NCBI GenBank assembly: GCA_910588045.1
Contig: CAJUPS010000099.1
Coordinates: 5,101 to 11,607 of the forward strand
DNA: 6,507 nt
Direction of reading: 5' to 3'
Source: an uncultured Oscillospiraceae bacterium
GTDB taxonomy: Bacteria > Bacillota > Clostridia > Oscillospirales > Oscillospiraceae
Shown piece by piece: positions 3,312-6,507 of this stretch. The notes beneath the pieces were generated by a model that saw only the letters and a list, made by a program, of their open reading frames with translations, did not search any database and was not told where the DNA came from. Every line of letters starts with the position of its first letter. The stretch's first letter is position 1. The position numbers were made by a program, and so were the translations under genes.

Positions 3312-5041
3312 TAAGAAAACTCTGGCCATACACCAGGGGCTACCGAAAATGGATCCTGTTCGGCGTGCTCTGCTCCGCCAGCGAGGCGGTATTTGAGCTG
3401 CTGCTCCCCCTGGTGATGGCGGATATTGTGGGCACCGGCATCCCGTCCGGCGACACGGGCTATATCCTGACCCGGGGCGCGCTGATGGTGGGCATGGCGC
3501 TGCTCTCCATGTCCCTGGGCATTGGCTCGGCCTTCCTGTCCTCACGGGCGGGCCAGGGCTTCGGCGCCAACCTGCGGCAGGCCCAGTACGACCATATTCA
3601 GGCGTTCTCCTTCCGCAATATTGAAAAGTTCTCCACCGCTTCCCTGGTCACCCGTCTGACCAACGACTGCAATATGCTGCAAATGTCCCTGATGATGAGT
3701 ATGCGGCTGCTGGTCCGGGCCCCGGTGATGCTGGTCTCCGCCCTGGTGCTGGCGGTCTCCATCAGCTTAAAGCTCAGCCGGGTGTTCCTGGTGGCATTGC
3801 CCCTGCTGCTGGTGCTGATCCTTCTGATCGTCCGCCATGTCAGTCCCATGTTCAGCGCCTTCCAGGAGCGCACCGACGGGGTCAACCTGGTGGTCCAGGA
3901 GAACCTCTCCGCCATCCGGGTGGTCAAATCCTTCGTCCGGGAGGACTACGAGCGGGAGAAGTTCAAGAAGCGCAACGACGATCTGCGCAATATTGCCGAA
4001 CGGGCCTTCGGCTTCGTGGTGATGAATATGCCCATCATGATGCTCATCACCTACGGCACCATCATTGCCGTCATGTGGTATGGCACACCGCTGGTCCAGG
4101 GCGGGGAGCTGGATGTGGCCCTGCTGTCCACCTTCTTCACCTATATCACGCAGGTCCTCATGAGCCTGATGATGGTTTCCATGATCATGATGATGGTCAC
4201 CCGTGCCATTGCCTGCGGCAAGCGTGTGGCGGAGGTGCTCGACGAGGTCCCCGACATCGCCGACGAGACCGGCAGCACCTGCGCGGTGTCCGATGGCTCC
4301 GTCGATTTTGACCATGTGTATTTCAAGTACAACGACGGCGCGGAGAAGTGGAATTTGCGGGACATCGACCTCCACATCAAAAGCGGCATGACCGTCGGCA
4401 TCATCGGCGCCACCGGCTCCGCAAAGTCCACCCTGGTACAGCTGATCCCCCGCCTCTACGAGGCCCAGGAGGGCACGGTCCGGGTGGGGGGCCGCCCGGT
4501 GCGGGACTACTCCATGGAGCACCTGCGGGACGCCGTGTCCATGGTGCTGCAAAAGAACACCCTGTTCTCCGGCTCCATCCGGGAGAACCTCCTGTGGGGG
4601 GACGAGAACGCCTCCGACGCGGACATCGAGGCCGCCTGTGAGGCGGCCTGCGCCTCGGAGTTCATCCACCGTATGCCCGACGGATACGACACAGACCTGG
4701 GCCAGGGGGGCGTGAACGTCTCCGGTGGACAGAAGCAGCGCCTGTGCATCGCGCGGGCCATCCTGAAAAAGCCCAAGGTGCTCATTCTGGATGACAGCAC
4801 CAGCGCGGTGGATACCGCCACCGATGCAAAAATCCGGGCCGCTTTCCGCACGCAGCTACCGGATACCACGAAGATCATCATTGCCCAGCGGATCATCTCC
4901 GTCATGGATGCGGACCTGATCGTGGTCATGGATGACGGGGCCATCGTGGACATGGGCACCCATGACCAGCTGATGGCCGCCAGTGAAATATACCGCGACG
5001 TCTACCAGTCGCAGCAGGAGGGGGCGAGTATTGATGGCTGA
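3308..5041 (+). CDS. ABC exporter half-transporter with degenerate ATP site (TM287/YfiB/LmrC-like)
   Basis: 577 residues: an N-terminal exporter membrane domain with six segments (about 15-38, 58-77, 136-153, 158-175, 238-259, 274-295) and a C-terminal nucleotide-binding domain from about 332. Walker A is GATGSAKST (367-375), with Ala372 where Gly is usual. Q-loop Gln415; signature VSGGQ (471-475), intact. Walker B LILDDS has Asp496 in place of the catalytic Glu, and the switch His is Gln527 (IIAQR). Asp and Gln at these two positions are the hallmarks of the degenerate-site subunit of heterodimeric exporters such as TM287/288 and LmrCD; the partner supplies the catalytic residues. The start is at 3308, with GAGGT (3294-3298) 9 bases upstream, overlapping marR by 4 bases; the 3' end overlaps the partner by 8. 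It probably exports a drug, lipid or peptide; the substrate is unknown. Confidence 0.93.
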   Translation: MIRKLWPYTRGYRKWILFGVLCSASEAVFELLLPLVMADIVGTGIPSGDTGYILTRGALMVGMALLSMSLGIGSAFLSSRAGQGFGANLRQAQYDHIQAFSFRNIEKFSTASLVTRLTNDCNMLQMSLMMSMRLLVRAPVMLVSALVLAVSISLKLSRVFLVALPLLLVLILLIVRHVSPMFSAFQERTDGVNLVVQENLSAIRVVKSFVREDYEREKFKKRNDDLRNIAERAFGFVVMNMPIMMLITYGTIIAVMWYGTPLVQGGELDVALLSTFFTYITQVLMSLMMVSMIMMMVTRAIACGKRVAEVLDEVPDIADETGSTCAVSDGSVDFDHVYFKYNDGAEKWNLRDIDLHIKSGMTVGIIGATGSAKSTLVQLIPRLYEAQEGTVRVGGRPVRDYSMEHLRDAVSMVLQKNTLFSGSIRENLLWGDENASDADIEAACEAACASEFIHRMPDGYDTDLGQGGVNVSGGQKQRLCIARAILKKPKVLILDDSTSAVDTATDAKIRAAFRTQLPDTTKIIIAQRIISVMDADLIVVMDDGAIVDMGTHDQLMAASEIYRDVYQSQQEGASIDG

Positions 5042-6507
5042 ACCGAGAAGAAGAGGGCCTCACGGCCCCGGCGGCGGCCCCAGGGGCGGCTTCCAGAAGC
5101 CCAAGGATATACGCAAGACCATCGGCACCCTCATGGGCTACATTGGCCGCTCAAAGTGGCTGCTGCTGGTGGTGTCGGTGTGCCTGGTGCTCAATACCGC
5201 CTGTTCCATCGGCGGATCGTATATGCTCCGCCCCCTGATCGACGAGTGCATCGTCCCCGGAGACTATCCCAGGCTGGCCAGGACGCTGGCGCTGATGGCG
5301 GGCATCTACCTCTGCGCCGCCCTGCTCAGCTACAGTTACTCCCGCATCATGGTCCACATCGCCCAGAAGGCCACCCACGCCATCCGCAGGGACCTGTTCG
5401 ACCGGATGCAGCAGCTTCCCCTCAGCTATTTTGACACCCACACCCACGGCGAGCTCATGAGCCGATACACCAACGACATCGACACCCTCAACGAGATCCT
5501 GCAAAACGGCATCATCTCCCTGATCTCCGGTATGCTGACGTTTGTGGGCGTGGTGGCGGTGATGCTGTACCTCAGCCCGGTTCTGTTTTTGGTGACGGTG
5601 TTCTCCCTGGGGATGATGTTCCTGGTCATCATGACCGTGGGCAAGCGCTCCCGCCGGTACTTCATGGCCCAGCAGAGGGACTTGGGCGAGGTGAACGGCT
5701 ATATCGAGGAGATGATCGAGGGCCAGAAGGTCATCAAGGTGTTCAACCACGAGGCCAAGGCCAAGGCCGGTTTCCGGGAGCGCAACGAGCGCTACCGGCA
5801 TAGCGCCACCAACGCCCAGTCCTTCGCGGGAGCGATGATGCCCGCCATGGGGAACATCAGCCACATCAACTACGCCCTCACCTGCTGCGTAGGGGCGCTG
5901 CTCTCCATCGCCATGGGCTTTGACCTGGGGGCCCTGCTGGTGTACCTCCAGTACACCCGCCAGGTGAGCCAGCCCATCAGCCAGGTGAGCCAGCAGGTGA
6001 ACAACATCCTGGCTGCCATCGCCGGTGCGGAGCGGGTCTTCGAGGTCATGGAGACGGCCCCGGAGGTGGACGAGGGCCGGGTCACCCTGGTGAACGTTCG
6101 CCGCAGCACGGACGGTTCCCTCTCCGAGGCGAGGGACCGCGGCGACGGCTGGGCCTGGAAGAGGCCGGACGGAGCGCTGGTGCCCCTCCGGGGCGACGTG
6201 CGCTTCCAGGACGTGGTGTTCCGCTACGTGCCGGAGAAGACCATCCTCCACGGCATCTCTCTCTACGCCAAGCCGGGGCAGAAGATCGCCTTCGTGGGCT
6301 CCACCGGTGCGGGAAAGACCACCATTACCAACCTCATCAACCGCTTCTATGAGATCGAGAGCGGCCTCATCACCTACGACGGGATCGACGTGCGGGACAT
6401 CCGCAAGGAGAGCCTGCGCCGCTCCCTGGGCATCGTGCTTCAGGACACCCATCTCTTCACCGGCACCATTGCCGACAACATCCGCTACGGCAAGCTGGAC
6501 GCCACGG
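5034..6507 (+). CDS. ABC exporter half-transporter, canonical partner (TM288/YfiC/LmrD-like), 3' truncated by window
   Basis: The frame stays open to the window end: 491 residues visible, roughly 100-130 missing. AGGAGGGGG (5016-5024) lies 9 bases before the ATG at 5034, which overlaps the preceding gene by 8. Residues 2-20 are Arg/Gly/Pro-rich (EPRRRRGPHGPGGGPRGG), a cytoplasmic lead-in common in this clostridial subfamily. Membrane segments begin at about 43-65, 84-108, 160-180 and 183-204, with a last pair after 265. A linker insertion (about 349-386, including WAWKRPDGALVPL) precedes the nucleotide-binding domain. Walker A GSTGAGKTT (422-430) is canonical and Q-loop Gln470 is present. Signature, Walker B and switch His lie beyond the edge. 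It forms a heterodimer with the preceding protein and should carry the catalytic residues of the active ATP site. Confidence 0.93.
   Translation, partial: MAEPRRRGPHGPGGGPRGGFQKPKDIRKTIGTLMGYIGRSKWLLLVVSVCLVLNTACSIGGSYMLRPLIDECIVPGDYPRLARTLALMAGIYLCAALLSYSYSRIMVHIAQKATHAIRRDLFDRMQQLPLSYFDTHTHGELMSRYTNDIDTLNEILQNGIISLISGMLTFVGVVAVMLYLSPVLFLVTVFSLGMMFLVIMTVGKRSRRYFMAQQRDLGEVNGYIEEMIEGQKVIKVFNHEAKAKAGFRERNERYRHSATNAQSFAGAMMPAMGNISHINYALTCCVGALLSIAMGFDLGALLVYLQYTRQVSQPISQVSQQVNNILAAIAGAERVFEVMETAPEVDEGRVTLVNVRRSTDGSLSEARDRGDGWAWKRPDGALVPLRGDVRFQDVVFRYVPEKTILHGISLYAKPGQKIAFVGSTGAGKTTITNLINRFYEIESGLITYDGIDVRDIRKESLRRSLGIVLQDTHLFTGTIADNIRYGKLDAT

Noticed and set aside
3767..4669. 300-codon minus-strand frame rich in His, Asp and Gly
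   Set aside because: Antisense shadow of the first ABC subunit, caused by GC-rich third positions; no ribosome site or recognisable domain.
5151..6452. 433-codon minus-strand frame
   Set aside because: Antisense shadow of the second ABC subunit. The plus-strand frame from 5034 encodes an unmistakable exporter with Walker A, and simply has no stop within the window.

Overview
The window looks like chromosomal DNA of a moderately GC-rich, spore-forming Firmicute of the gut Clostridia (Oscillospiraceae type). The evidence is strong G-rich Shine-Dalgarno sequences, near-consensus sigma-A promoters, a SleL/YaaH-type spore hydrolase, and a MarR plus heterodimeric ABC exporter operon with the wording typical of that group. 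The taxon is inferred from family resemblance, not from a search.

Region 1 (1-508) has no long gene but is densely organised. Two copies of a ~122-bp repeat (1-123 and 385-508) flank a compact cassette. On the minus strand I read a near-consensus promoter (421-449), a ~77-nt leader with a hairpin that covers its Shine-Dalgarno, a 27-residue ORF with a hydrophobic N-terminal half and basic C-terminus (254-337), and a strong terminator (131-176). On the plus strand a second near-consensus promoter (153-181), sitting inside that terminator, faces back towards the ORF. It should make a ~100-nt RNA complementary to the 3' half of the message, ending at a 13-bp hairpin (246-277). This is the layout of a type I toxin-antitoxin locus. 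The partial repeat at the left edge carries another copy of the same promoter and leader start, so a second cassette probably lies just outside the window.

Region 2 (513-1223): a minus-strand gene (513-1037) encodes a 174-residue phage-tail-like protein with an Ala-rich middle. Its leader holds a textbook terminator hairpin ahead of the ribosome binding site, suggesting attenuation.

Region 3 (1224-2646): a divergently transcribed gene with two LysM domains and a GH18 domain, a SleL/YaaH-like spore cortex-lytic glucosaminidase. It is preceded by a possible sigma-E promoter and followed by a very strong bidirectional terminator.

Region 4 (2777-6507): an autoregulated operon. A sigma-A promoter overlapped by an inverted-repeat operator drives a MarR regulator (2859-3311), an ABC exporter half with a degenerate ATP site (3308-5041), and its partner with a canonical P-loop (5034 to beyond the window end). 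The three genes overlap by 4 and 8 bp. MarR probably represses the operon until a ligand, perhaps a drug or toxic metabolite, releases it and the two half-transporters form one export pump.
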